NCBI GenBank assembly: GCA_049602155.1
Contig: JBMYRH010000007.1
Location: forward strand, 1-64,000
DNA: 64,000 bases
Source: JBMYRH01 sp049602155
GTDB lineage: Bacteria; Myxococcota_A; UBA9042; PHBI01; JBMYRH01
Direction: 5' to 3'
Below are positions 8,801 to 16,337 of the stretch, one piece after another. Each line of letters starts with the position of its first letter. Position 1 is the stretch's first letter. The translations under genes and the position numbers were made by a program. The notes under the pieces are model-generated. The model saw only the letters and a list, made by a program, of their open reading frames with translations. It searched no databases and was not told the DNA's origin.

Positions 8801-9946
8801 ACAGGCACCAGCGACGGCCGCCTGCTGGGCGCAGCTCACGACGGTGAGTGCGTCGACCACGCAGGCTTGGTTTTGACATACCAGCGTGCCGTTACACAGG
8901 TTACCGTCCTCGAACTGGGCGCATTCTTCCGTCGTCGCGCACTGGCACCCCGGGTTCTGAATTCCGACGCAGATCCCCCCGTCACAGCTGTCATTCACGG
9001 TGCACAGATCGCCGTCATCACACGGTGAGGACACCGCGGCGAAGTTGCAGCCGTAGATGGGGTCACAGGCATCATCGGTACAGATGTTGTGGTCCTCGCA
9101 TTGCACGGGTTGCCCCACACAAAAACCACCCGAGCAAAGGTCGAACTGCGTACATGCGCTGCCGTCATTGCAGAGCGTGCCGTTGGCGAAGAACTCCGCC
9201 TCACACTCACCGTTCTGGGGGTTGCAGACGATGCTCTGGCAGGGCCCCGCTTGGCTCGTGTCGCACGTCACGCTGCTCCCCGGCGTCATGACGCAGAGGC
9301 CCTGACCTCCGCACTCAAGGGAGCCGTTACAAAGATCACCGTCTTCGAATTGACCGCAGTCGCTCGTCACATTGCAGGTGCAGATCGGGTTTGGTGGCCC
9401 GGTGCAGACCCCTGACACGCAAGCGTCGTCCATCGTGCACAGGTTACCATCGTCACAGGCCCCCTCGTTAGGTGCGTTGACGCACCCTCCGCTCAGGATG
9501 TCACAGCTGTCATCGGTGCAGGAGTTCCCGTCATCGCATGACCTTGGCACACCGAGGCACTCTCCGAACGTACACACGTCCTGGGTCGTACAGGTGTCTC
9601 CGTCTTCACACGGCACCCCATCCATCGCCGGTCGAAGCTCGCAGAGCCCGGTCGAGAGGTTGCACGCTGCGACAGAGCACTGGACGAGGGGGCCGAAGAT
9701 CCCGATACAGGCAGCGTCAGCGGCGCAAGCCCCTGCAGCCGGACGTGGGTTATTCTGCGCCTCTGGAGAGCCCACGACGCTCCCACCACCTACGACCTCA
9801 AAGGTGTTTACGTCCGACTCCACGACGTTCGACCCAGGCCCTTGGATGGCCTCCGTGCAAGCCGCGAGGCTGAGCAACAGAGCACCGAGCGTGACCCAGC
9901 GGAGGGTGGACCCGCGCGACCGATGGTGCGCCATGAGATGCCCCAT
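5897..9946 (-). CDS. Large Cys-rich lipoprotein with three PPC domains
   Basis: 1349 residues. The ATG at 9946 shares one base with the stop of the FHA gene (TGATG) and has AGGAGGGG 9 bases upstream; the next 30 residues form a lipoprotein signal ending in LLLSLAAC. Residues about 60-790 are tandem Cys-rich units of the form CDDGN-x-CT-x-D-x-C followed by x-G-x-C, in two alternating lengths, repeated more than a dozen times. Residues about 792-892, 940-1052 and 1240-1349 are three bacterial pre-peptidase C-terminal (PPC) beta-sandwich domains, each with GxTYYxxVxG-like strands. Between them lie DNDGDGKxDCxDxDC repeats that should bind calcium and be disulfide-bonded. It is probably a long surface stalk or adhesin. 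Ligand and partner are unknown; the operon points to the pseudokinase receptor. Confidence 0.85.
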   Translation of the reverse strand: MGHLMAHHRSRGSTLRWVTLGALLLSLAACTEAIQGPGSNVVESDVNTFEVVGGGSVVGSPEAQNNPRPAAGACAADAACIGIFGPLVQCSVAACNLSTGLCELRPAMDGVPCEDGDTCTTQDVCTFGECLGVPRSCDDGNSCTDDSCDILSGGCVNAPNEGACDDGNLCTMDDACVSGVCTGPPNPICTCNVTSDCGQFEDGDLCNGSLECGGQGLCVMTPGSSVTCDTSQAGPCQSIVCNPQNGECEAEFFANGTLCNDGSACTQFDLCSGGFCVGQPVQCEDHNICTDDACDPIYGCNFAAVSSPCDDGDLCTVNDSCDGGICVGIQNPGCQCATTEECAQFEDGNLCNGTLVCQNQACVVDALTVVSCAQQAAVAGACQDVICEPNSGLCMTKPALDGTECEDGSACTTTDYCQNGACTGLEDGCDDDNPCTQDSCDNGLGCTSLPLTGIPCDDTNACTVNDLCIAGSCQGTANPSCQCLYDTDCATYEDGNLCNGTLRCEDGNCKVNPVTVIDCEDSGGCQNATCHPPTGQCLSTPKPNGSPCNDGTACTKSDHCSAGYCVGTPLNCDDGDICTDDICNPQIGCTHEYGLSFCDDGNECTSFDACFFGNCQGFTLENCTCQNNADCNEFDDNDKCNGKLICNGSKCVTNPSTVVKCPPAADPDCATNQCNPSTGKCTLQSAQDNKPCDDGSACTVNDRCQSGQCVGTPTMNCDDGNPCTKDLCQPGSGCYHPNNNGVACDDGDPCSANDSCLNGACMPGPATAACNGACVPAKALTCGNPESGATGSQGHTDAVSQYSCGGGSYNGDEMTYTFVAPYAGSFKAKLTNESGVTDVFILAPSSSGCNPNGCVDKSFTEAEASMIAGQTYYVVVDSNNNWSSNYTLTLTCASNGETKCDDNLDNDQDGKVDCSDNDCSTAPNCQQAAAGCAQNWQLSCGTTDSAATTSGTATDAVESYSGCNVNYNYPGPEYAYRYQATSSGPVTVTLTNMSADLDLVVLDGAGGCEGASCTAWGDTTVSFQATAGKLYYIVVDGYNGVAGSFSISMTCGTATEVACTDGADNDGDGKTDCSDSDCVVHPACGGGTPSSETNCTDNWDNDGDGKKDCDDPDCSSHASCASTAETNCSDWIDNDGDGTFDCNDSDCANDAACIPETESSCVNNIDDDGDFLIDCVDPDCASSTACASTGAELCANDKDDDGDGDFDCVDGDCFEHSSECEPACQATANSYQTLTCPSDTDHWNISSFGSTDAISRYSCTAITYDGPEFAYRYVAEQTGDVTVALQLDGVDLDLMVLEDTGLGCNPASCTTWGESTATWTATAGKTYYIVLEGYQAATGAYDLTFNCEN

Positions 9947-11340
9947 CACAGTGACTTCCCCTCCTGCGCTGCAGTGGAGGCGCCCCCACGATCGATCTCG
10001 AACCGGTCCATCCAGCGATAGACCTGCTGCCGATGTTTCCCAAAGTGGTCGGCCACCCTGGATATGACGTAATCGTGCTCTTGGAGGACCGCCAACAGCT
10101 CGGAGCGGCTCCGCGGCGCAGCCACCGTCGCTTCGACCGGCTTTGCTCCCGGTGCTCGCCCGCCAATCAAGCGCTGAAGACGCTCGCTTAGGGTGAGCGC
10201 GCCCCCCTTCGCTGCGGCCTCGACGCACGCGGACTCGACCACGGTCCGCAGCTCATCGACGTTCCTCGGCCACGGGTGGTCGATGAGCGCCCACATCAAG
10301 CTGGGCTCGACGACCATGCGCGGCGCGACGTTCCCTGCACGTCGCTCGAAATCAGCGACGCAGCGCCCCACGAGGACGGGGATGTCCTGGCGTCGCCGAC
10401 GCAGCGGCTGCATCTCCACGCTCCAAGACCTCAACATCCCAAACAGGTCAGCTCGAAGGCCCCCTGAGCGGATGCGCTTCTCAATCGCCGCAATGCTTAA
10501 GCCCGTCGTCGCGATCAACCGCGGTGGGGATGAGCGCCCTGAACGACTCGCCTCCTCCAACGTCCAGTAGAGCCAGGCCTGCGCATGAAGACTCAGCTGC
10601 TCGACATCGACGAGGACAAGGGTCCCATCCATCGCGCTCTTCAGCGCGCCACCGACCTCATGAGACGTCATCGCGGCGCCGATCTCACCGCCAAACAACC
10701 CCTCTTCGACACGCTCTCTTGGCCCTGCACCGCACTGGATGATCACCGGCGGGCTGCTGCACTGCGCGAGGCGTATCAACTCACGCGCCACGGCGCGTTT
10801 CCCCGCCCCGGGCTCTCCGCTGATCAAGACTGGCGTACGGCGTGGTGCGACGCTGCGGAGCGCCTGAGCCAGCTCCCCCAGGACCGGTGAGACGCCGATC
10901 AGGTCAGCCTCATCGATGGTCCTGAGCCCCTCAGCGCTCACTCGATCGTAGCCAAAGAAGGTCCCCCCGATCTGGAGGATGTCCCCTTCTTCCAGCTGCT
11001 GCCGCCGGACCCTGACCCCGTTTACGACGGTGCCGTTGGTTGACCCACCATCTTCAAGCGTGACTTGGTCTCCGAGCAACCGGACCGTCGCGTGAAGGCG
11101 AGACATCTGGCCGTCCTCAAAGGGCACGCCTCCAAAGTCCGAGACCACGCGGCCAAGCTTGAGGTCATGCTCAAGGACGACGCTCTGCCCAAGGCGCTCC
11201 CCATCCGGTGCATAAAGCACGGAGAGCGTCGGTGGTAGAGGCTTGGCCGAGTCCGAAACCGGAATTGCCTCATGCGTTTGCGGTGCGTTTGTCCAGTCCA
11301 CCCAGCGATTGTAACGGATAGTGGCACTCGAAGCAGCCAC
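9946..11340 (-). CDS. FHA-AAA-HTH transcriptional regulator lacking the GAFTGA loop
   Basis: 464 residues, GTG start. An FHA domain (about 60-130; GR at 63-64, SRLH at 80-83, STNG at 100-103) should bind a phosphothreonine peptide. An AAA+ domain of the sigma-54 activator type follows (about 145-385) with Walker A GEPGAGKR at 175-182, a Walker B-like GTLVLVDVE near 239-247 and the RADLF arginine-finger region near 296. The sigma-54 contact loop GAFTGA is replaced by GAAMTS at 221-226, and Walker B has lost the usual LDE. A Fis-like helix-turn-helix closes the protein (HDYVISRVADHFGKHRQQV). It probably binds DNA in response to a phosphorylated partner but may not activate sigma-54 polymerase. 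It heads the operon with the Cys-rich lipoprotein and pseudokinase. Confidence 0.88.
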   Translation of the reverse strand: MAASSATIRYNRWVDWTNAPQTHEAIPVSDSAKPLPPTLSVLYAPDGERLGQSVVLEHDLKLGRVVSDFGGVPFEDGQMSRLHATVRLLGDQVTLEDGGSTNGTVVNGVRVRRQQLEEGDILQIGGTFFGYDRVSAEGLRTIDEADLIGVSPVLGELAQALRSVAPRRTPVLISGEPGAGKRAVARELIRLAQCSSPPVIIQCGAGPRERVEEGLFGGEIGAAMTSHEVGGALKSAMDGTLVLVDVEQLSLHAQAWLYWTLEEASRSGRSSPPRLIATTGLSIAAIEKRIRSGGLRADLFGMLRSWSVEMQPLRRRRQDIPVLVGRCVADFERRAGNVAPRMVVEPSLMWALIDHPWPRNVDELRTVVESACVEAAAKGGALTLSERLQRLIGGRAPGAKPVEATVAAPRSRSELLAVLQEHDYVISRVADHFGKHRQQVYRWMDRFEIDRGGASTAAQEGKSL

Positions 11341-11415
11341 GAGCGGCCATACTTCGCGCGTGCTCCGCGCACGCCCGTCGCAGGCGCCTAAAATTAATCA
11401 ACAATCCTCTGAAAT

Positions 11416-11838
11416 TTAGTCTGCGCAATCCCAGCTTCGGGTCCGAGACAGCTCCGAGAGGTGCGTCACAAACTCGTGATCCACCGACGCCCAGGGTAGA
11501 GAAGGCGGCGCGTGTATGGGGACGCTCTTCACCGCATCGTGGACGCTCAGCACCGGCGCCTGGTCGCCTCGAGCAACCCGATAAAAGGTCACCTGGATCG
11601 CGCCCTCTACCCCGGACCAGAGGCGCGCGCCGACCGCGACGTTGAGCCCCAACTCTTCATATAACTCCCGGGCCAGCCCCGCCTCGGGGCTCTCGCCGGG
11701 CTCAAGCTTCCCACCCGGGAACTCCCAGCGCCCAGCTTCACGCTCTCCTGGGGCTCGGCGGAACGCGAACACCTCCCCGGGCTGAGCACCATCCATGACC
11801 CCTGCCACGACCACGATTCGGGCCCCGTCGGTCGCCAT
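11416..11838 (-). CDS. Nudix hydrolase (MutT-like)
   Basis: 140 residues from the ATG at 11838, which shares its first base with the stop of the upstream lipoprotein gene (TAATG); an in-frame TTG at 11850 is a less likely start. The Nudix box GX5EX7REUXEEXGU is complete (G42 to L65, GGKLEPGESPEAGLARELYEE). The preceding RRAP..REAGRWEFPGGK segment is typical of MutT/8-oxo-dGTP diphosphatases that sanitise the nucleotide pool, though other nucleotide or sugar-nucleotide substrates are possible. The protein has no signal peptide and acts in the cytoplasm. It is the last gene of a unit with two lipoproteins, which makes functional linkage uncertain. Confidence 0.92.
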   Translation of the reverse strand: MATDGARIVVVAGVMDGAQPGEVFAFRRAPGEREAGRWEFPGGKLEPGESPEAGLARELYEELGLNVAVGARLWSGVEGAIQVTFYRVARGDQAPVLSVHDAVKSVPIHAPPSLPWASVDHEFVTHLSELSRTRSWDCAD

Positions 11839-12620
11839 TACTGCACCCAAGGCGCGGCGCAGGACTTCACATCTCCATCGAGGGTCGTGACGTCGTCGCC
11901 AACGCGGCAGTAAATCTCAGCGACTTGCTCACCGGTGTTGAACCCCTCGTAGAACCAGAAGGCGAGCTTGTCGCCGCCCTCAGTGGAATTCAGGAGGTCG
12001 GTCGTGAAGACGTAGCCGGGGGCGTACCCGAACGCATCCGTCGGGGTCAGCGCGGTGACGATGAAGACCTTGGTCTCATTCCCCACCTCAGGCTTGCTGC
12101 TGCACCAATACCACCCCTCCATCGATGCTTCCTGAGCCACGCCGTCTGACACCCAGCGCGCATCCTGCCGCCACGTGTTGCCATCGAAGGTGAAGGTCTG
12201 GCGCCAGTCGTCTTGAAGGACGACATCAGGATCCTCGGTCGCGAAGTCCACGAGGCGCCAGGTACCCTGGAGGTCCTCAAGGCCGCTCCTGCAAGTGTTG
12301 CAGGTGTACCACGTGTCACCGCGCTGAAATCCCTCCCAGGGGACCTTAGCGCCGTCCCCTTCTGGATCCGCGGGATCACAGTCGGGATGTCGGACGAGCG
12401 CCCGGGGAGCCTCTGCTGACGCCCCGTCAACGCCCTCAGCCCCCTGGGACTCAGCGACGTCGGCCTCAATGGCGCTATCGGACGGACCAGGGGCTGTCAC
12501 CTCCAGGGAGGTGTCCCCCGTGGACTCCGAGCCCTCCTTGGTCTCAGTTGGCTCTGCCGTCCCGCACCCAAATGCGACCACAAGGCCGAGCATGAAGCTT
12601 AGAGATATCGCTTGGCTCAT
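11838..12620 (-). CDS. Lipoprotein of unknown function
   Basis: 260 residues. The ATG overlaps the end of the GH57 gene by 4 bases. A lipoprotein signal ends in VVAFGC (C about 19). An acidic Thr/Ser/Glu-rich linker follows, then a domain from about residue 78 with CDPADPEGDG, GDTWYTCNTCRSG and a lipocalin-like opening LQGTWRLVDFATEDPD, further Trp-rich strands and four to six cysteines. The LQGTWRL opening and the predicted strands suggest a small lipocalin/META-type beta-barrel, but I do not recognise the family. Co-translation with the GH57 lipoprotein suggests a role at the same surface. Confidence 0.75.
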   Translation of the reverse strand: MSQAISLSFMLGLVVAFGCGTAEPTETKEGSESTGDTSLEVTAPGPSDSAIEADVAESQGAEGVDGASAEAPRALVRHPDCDPADPEGDGAKVPWEGFQRGDTWYTCNTCRSGLEDLQGTWRLVDFATEDPDVVLQDDWRQTFTFDGNTWRQDARWVSDGVAQEASMEGWYWCSSKPEVGNETKVFIVTALTPTDAFGYAPGYVFTTDLLNSTEGGDKLAFWFYEGFNTGEQVAEIYCRVGDDVTTLDGDVKSCAAPWVQ

Positions 12621-15600
12621 GGCGCCTCTTCGAGCTCGGTCACTACGGTCAATGATCCCAAGCTGTTCTCTTGGGGGGGATCGTCACCGAGCACGTCTTG
12701 AACCCGTACGTAGCCCACGCTGGGATCCACCGGCACAACGAGCTGTCGATTGGTGAACGGAAACTCTTCAGTGCCAGCCCACTGCCCTTCAAAGGTGCTC
12801 GTGCCGACCGTGTATTTGTACTGAATCGCCTCGCCGCGGGGGAACCCAAAGGTCCCGGTCCAGAGCCCGTCACTGGTGTACGCGAGGGAGATCTTGTTCG
12901 GGATCCAGTCCCCCAGCTTGTCTTGCTTCCCCACGATAAAGACGGTCCCCGTGCCGACCGGTGGCGGAGGCTCCATGAAGCCGATGGGCTCAATCGGGAT
13001 CTGGTCACCCGATGCGTCGACCTCGAAGGTGACAAAGACGAGGTTGGTGACGTCATCGAAGACCCGACGAGCGGCAAAGGACGGCGCTGCATCGATGACC
13101 ACGTCCCCCTCAAGCGCGACGACGTGAAAGGAGAGCGGATCAGCCACCGGGACGAGCCCTAGATCGGACCACGGGATACGAAACTCAACCACCATGCCGC
13201 CAAACTTCGGGCCCCCCACCGTCACGCCGTGAGACGCCTGAGGGTCCCATCCGCCTTGTCCGTCTGAGTACTCCAACCAAGTCATCGGTGTCGTCCCTGA
13301 GAGATCCAGCCTCACGCGCCTCGCAGCATCCAAGCTAGAGGCGGCCTCCCCAGGGGGTACATAGGGGTGCGACGGAGCCGCCTCGAAGGTCCCGGCGTCC
13401 GCATCAATGATGTGCTTATGCCCGGTCAGCACGGCGAGGCCATACGCTGTGCCGAGCTTCGCTTGAAGGTCCTCGTTAGCCTGCACAGCAACGTACAAAG
13501 CGTCCGCGTCGTAGCCGTAGTAGACCGCGCCAATGTCATCGGCATAGCTAATCGCGGTCGATGAATCACTGTCGAAGAAGAAGCCCCCGGGCGGCGACCA
13601 CTCTGACTCATTCGGCAAGAAGGCGCCGTCGATCGTCGGCGGTGGAAAATCTATGTCAAAGGGGCCCTCAAGCGCCTTCGGCTTGGCCTGAATCAAGGGC
13701 GCGAATTCCGGCACGAGCAGCGTAGGCTGCCCCAGCAGCTCCAGCGCGACGTTGGCCGCATCATACATCCCCTGCAGTTGGCTTCGAAACGCCCGGTCAA
13801 AGGGGCTGTCATCATTCGACGGGGTGGTCTGGTCGACGCCGTACCACCAGAACCAATCGGAGCCCTCGGCGGCGTACATCAACTCGTACGCTTGAAAGAT
13901 CGCGTGCTGAAGAGGGTTGGAGGGGTCCGGCGGCGCTGCCAGTGGGTTCGGGCGCGGCAAGCCGCTGGCAGCCAAGTCAGCGCGCGCCTCTCGGAGGTAC
14001 CCCCACGCCTTGTTCTCCTCCACTTCACCGATCCACGTCGCGAAGTTCGCCCCGATCCACGATCCGGCCCAGAGCGGCTCGATCTCCTCTTGTTCCGCGA
14101 CGGGGTGCGGCGCGATAGCCCGCGAGGGGTTGCCGTGGATGTACTCGCTCGTCGTGACGGTGACGACCTCCCCGGTCTCGTACCCCTCGCTCAACTTGGC
14201 GTAGAGCGCATGATGAAACCCCTTTGCGTCATGCTCGTACTTGTACGATTCCCAGGCATTTTCCCCGTCCAAGATGACCGTGAGCAAGCGATCCTCGCCG
14301 CCGAGGCCAGGGGCGCGAGAGGCCACATCGTCGTAGAAGTTCTGGGCTGCATCCTCACCATCCCAATGCCAGTACTCGAACCCCATTCGGTCCGATAAGT
14401 GGCTGTCCCGGAAGATGATCATGACGTTGTCTGACGTGTCCCCCGCGTGGCCTGGCTCGGTGTCTGCGTCGACCCGATATGGCTTCAAGAGCGCTGGGGA
14501 GTCCGTCTCAAAGCTCTTGCCGAGAACCGCTTGATCCGTCGCGGTCCACTCGAGCCCCGCGTCGGCGAGGATGGGGACGATGGCCTCAGCGACCGACCCT
14601 TCCCCACACCAGATCCCGCGCGGCGCGACCCCGAAGATGTCCTTGTAATAGCGGGTCGCGCGGTGAACCTGCGCCGCAGCGTCCTCAGGGTACGAAAACC
14701 TCGGCGTCGGCCGCGCGTCGTAAGGCTGCGACTCGGCCATCAGCTCTGTGTCGAAGATCAGGGGCAAGATCGGGTGATACATAGGGGTCGTCGTGACCTC
14801 CACCTGCCCTGCTCCAGTGGGCACATCATAGAAGAGCGCTTTGTGGATCGGGATGACGTTGCGTACGATCTTATGGCCTTCGATGAGCAGGTCCCGGGCC
14901 AGCGCCTCTGAGGGGGGCACTGCGAGTGTGTAGGTCTCTCCATCTTGAATGAGCCACTCATGCACGCGGGTCACCGAGCCGTCCGGCAGCGTCACTGGCC
15001 CCTGCAGGAAGTCGGGATCAAACCAGGCGATCTCGAACCAGATCTTGAGCGCCAAGAAGTCCTCTAGGTCGTACTCCGCGCGGTTGGCATCTCGGAGCGC
15101 GATGTACTCGGGGAAGCGCTTCATGATGGCGTCCGCGGTCGACACGAGCGTCCATGGTCCCTTCCAAACGAGGAGTAGCTCCTCCTCTGTGATGCTCTCA
15201 GCGTCTGGTGTCTCGGCGAGCAGGAAGTCGACGAAGGGATCGGTCTTGCCCCCCCATGCCGCCTTGAACCCCGCCACGTCCATCGTGTTCTCAAACACAT
15301 CGATAAAGGGATCCATGCGCTCGACGTAATACTCCAATAGCTGACGCAAGAGGACGCTCGTCAGGTTCACGTTCACGTGAACGTTGGGGTAGCCCTCCAG
15401 GATCGAGGTCATGTCGTAATAGTCTTTGGTGGCGTGCTTGCGCACCCACGGCCCGGTCAGCTCATCGACCACAGGATCGAGGTAGAGCGGCTGATGCTGG
15501 TGCCAGACGATGTTGAGGAAGAGCGTTCGGGTGACTTTGGCCGTGTTCTGACCGAGGGCGATGACGTTGCCGGACGCGTCTGCGACGTTCTTCACGATCA

Positions 15601-16120
15601 GCTCGTAGCTCAGCTCGGGATCGATGGCCGCGACATCGACGACGAGGTCCACGTAGATGGCCGCCGCTGCGCTGGGCGTCGCGCTCTGGATCGGGAGCTC
15701 CTGTAAGTTGGAGGCTCGAATCGTGTAGTTAGCGACCTCCCCGGCGCCCTCCCCCACGGGCTCAGAGAACCGGGCCGTCACCGTCCCCTGCTTGTTCGAG
15801 AACGCCGAGCGCAACACCGGGCCCTGGTCATCAACGGCCACCTCAGGGCCTTGAGTCGCCGAATCTGTGGTGCTTATGGCGTCGGAGGGCAAAGGGTCCT
15901 GCGTGACGTCACTCTGCGACACATCGGCGACCGATGTGGTGTCTTGGGCTGGGACGGACGCGGTGTCCGTCTGCACCACCGGACCCGCTGTGGCGTCTGC
16001 CGCAGAGGTGCTCTCCACGTCGTCATAGCGCTGCACTTCAAACTCGACCGACTCCTGACACGCGATCAGCAGGGGGACCAGGCTGAGCACCAAGGCTCGC
16101 GCTTGAGAAGAATATGACAT
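12617..16120 (-). CDS. Surface GH57 glycoside hydrolase lipoprotein with starch-binding-like C-terminus
   Basis: 1167 residues from the ATG at 16120, with GGAG 9 bases upstream; earlier in-frame codons are not a start because the lipoprotein signal (ALVLSLVPLLIAC) begins here. After an acidic Ser/Thr linker comes an SbsA/Big_5-like Ig domain (about 85-190), then a GH57 (beta/alpha)7 barrel beginning WHQHQPLYLDP near 203. The likely nucleophile is the Glu of RGIWCGEGSV near 500, and the acid/base Asp is in VILDGENAWE near 620. A DOMON/glucodextranase-like beta-sandwich follows (TIDGAFLPNESEW near 845), then a CBM20-like module (FIVGKQDKLGDWIPNK near 1060). It probably attacks alpha-glucans at the cell surface. 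It heads a three-gene unit. Confidence 0.88.
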   Translation of the reverse strand: MSYSSQARALVLSLVPLLIACQESVEFEVQRYDDVESTSAADATAGPVVQTDTASVPAQDTTSVADVSQSDVTQDPLPSDAISTTDSATQGPEVAVDDQGPVLRSAFSNKQGTVTARFSEPVGEGAGEVANYTIRASNLQELPIQSATPSAAAAIYVDLVVDVAAIDPELSYELIVKNVADASGNVIALGQNTAKVTRTLFLNIVWHQHQPLYLDPVVDELTGPWVRKHATKDYYDMTSILEGYPNVHVNVNLTSVLLRQLLEYYVERMDPFIDVFENTMDVAGFKAAWGGKTDPFVDFLLAETPDAESITEEELLLVWKGPWTLVSTADAIMKRFPEYIALRDANRAEYDLEDFLALKIWFEIAWFDPDFLQGPVTLPDGSVTRVHEWLIQDGETYTLAVPPSEALARDLLIEGHKIVRNVIPIHKALFYDVPTGAGQVEVTTTPMYHPILPLIFDTELMAESQPYDARPTPRFSYPEDAAAQVHRATRYYKDIFGVAPRGIWCGEGSVAEAIVPILADAGLEWTATDQAVLGKSFETDSPALLKPYRVDADTEPGHAGDTSDNVMIIFRDSHLSDRMGFEYWHWDGEDAAQNFYDDVASRAPGLGGEDRLLTVILDGENAWESYKYEHDAKGFHHALYAKLSEGYETGEVVTVTTSEYIHGNPSRAIAPHPVAEQEEIEPLWAGSWIGANFATWIGEVEENKAWGYLREARADLAASGLPRPNPLAAPPDPSNPLQHAIFQAYELMYAAEGSDWFWWYGVDQTTPSNDDSPFDRAFRSQLQGMYDAANVALELLGQPTLLVPEFAPLIQAKPKALEGPFDIDFPPPTIDGAFLPNESEWSPPGGFFFDSDSSTAISYADDIGAVYYGYDADALYVAVQANEDLQAKLGTAYGLAVLTGHKHIIDADAGTFEAAPSHPYVPPGEAASSLDAARRVRLDLSGTTPMTWLEYSDGQGGWDPQASHGVTVGGPKFGGMVVEFRIPWSDLGLVPVADPLSFHVVALEGDVVIDAAPSFAARRVFDDVTNLVFVTFEVDASGDQIPIEPIGFMEPPPPVGTGTVFIVGKQDKLGDWIPNKISLAYTSDGLWTGTFGFPRGEAIQYKYTVGTSTFEGQWAGTEEFPFTNRQLVVPVDPSVGYVRVQDVLGDDPPQENSLGSLTVVTELEEAP

Positions 16121-16337
16121 GCGCTCAGGTCTCCGAGTCACCTGGGACGATTTGAAACGCGCTCCGGACGCAAGATATCCGCGCCAGCGGCGCACCTCCT
16201 GGCGTCGTGAACCGTGCCATAATCGTATCACTTCGGTCCAGAATGGCCCGAGATGGTGCCCGTTAAAGAGGACGCGAGAGCGACTATCCGCGTTCCGCAC
16301 TTGCTGGAGGAGCGGCCCGATCGCTATTCTCCTGAAC
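16121..16337. promoter_or_regulatory. Divergent promoter region between GH57 and EGF/propeller lipoprotein genes
   Basis: This 217-base gap separates two divergently transcribed lipoprotein genes and must hold both promoters. CATAAT at 16218-16223 could be a -10 box for the plus strand, but I find no matching -35 hexamer at the right distance, so individual elements are not called. Confidence 0.4.

Noticed and set aside
6000..9700. Regular short repeats that could suggest a CRISPR array
   Set aside because: The periodicity is at the protein level (Cys-rich modules of varying sequence); there are no identical direct repeats with unique spacers.
9947..10228. N-terminal extension of the Cys-rich lipoprotein frame back to 10228
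   Set aside because: The extension lies inside the FHA gene, reads as Arg/Gly-rich shadow sequence and would bury the lipoprotein signal that starts at 9946.
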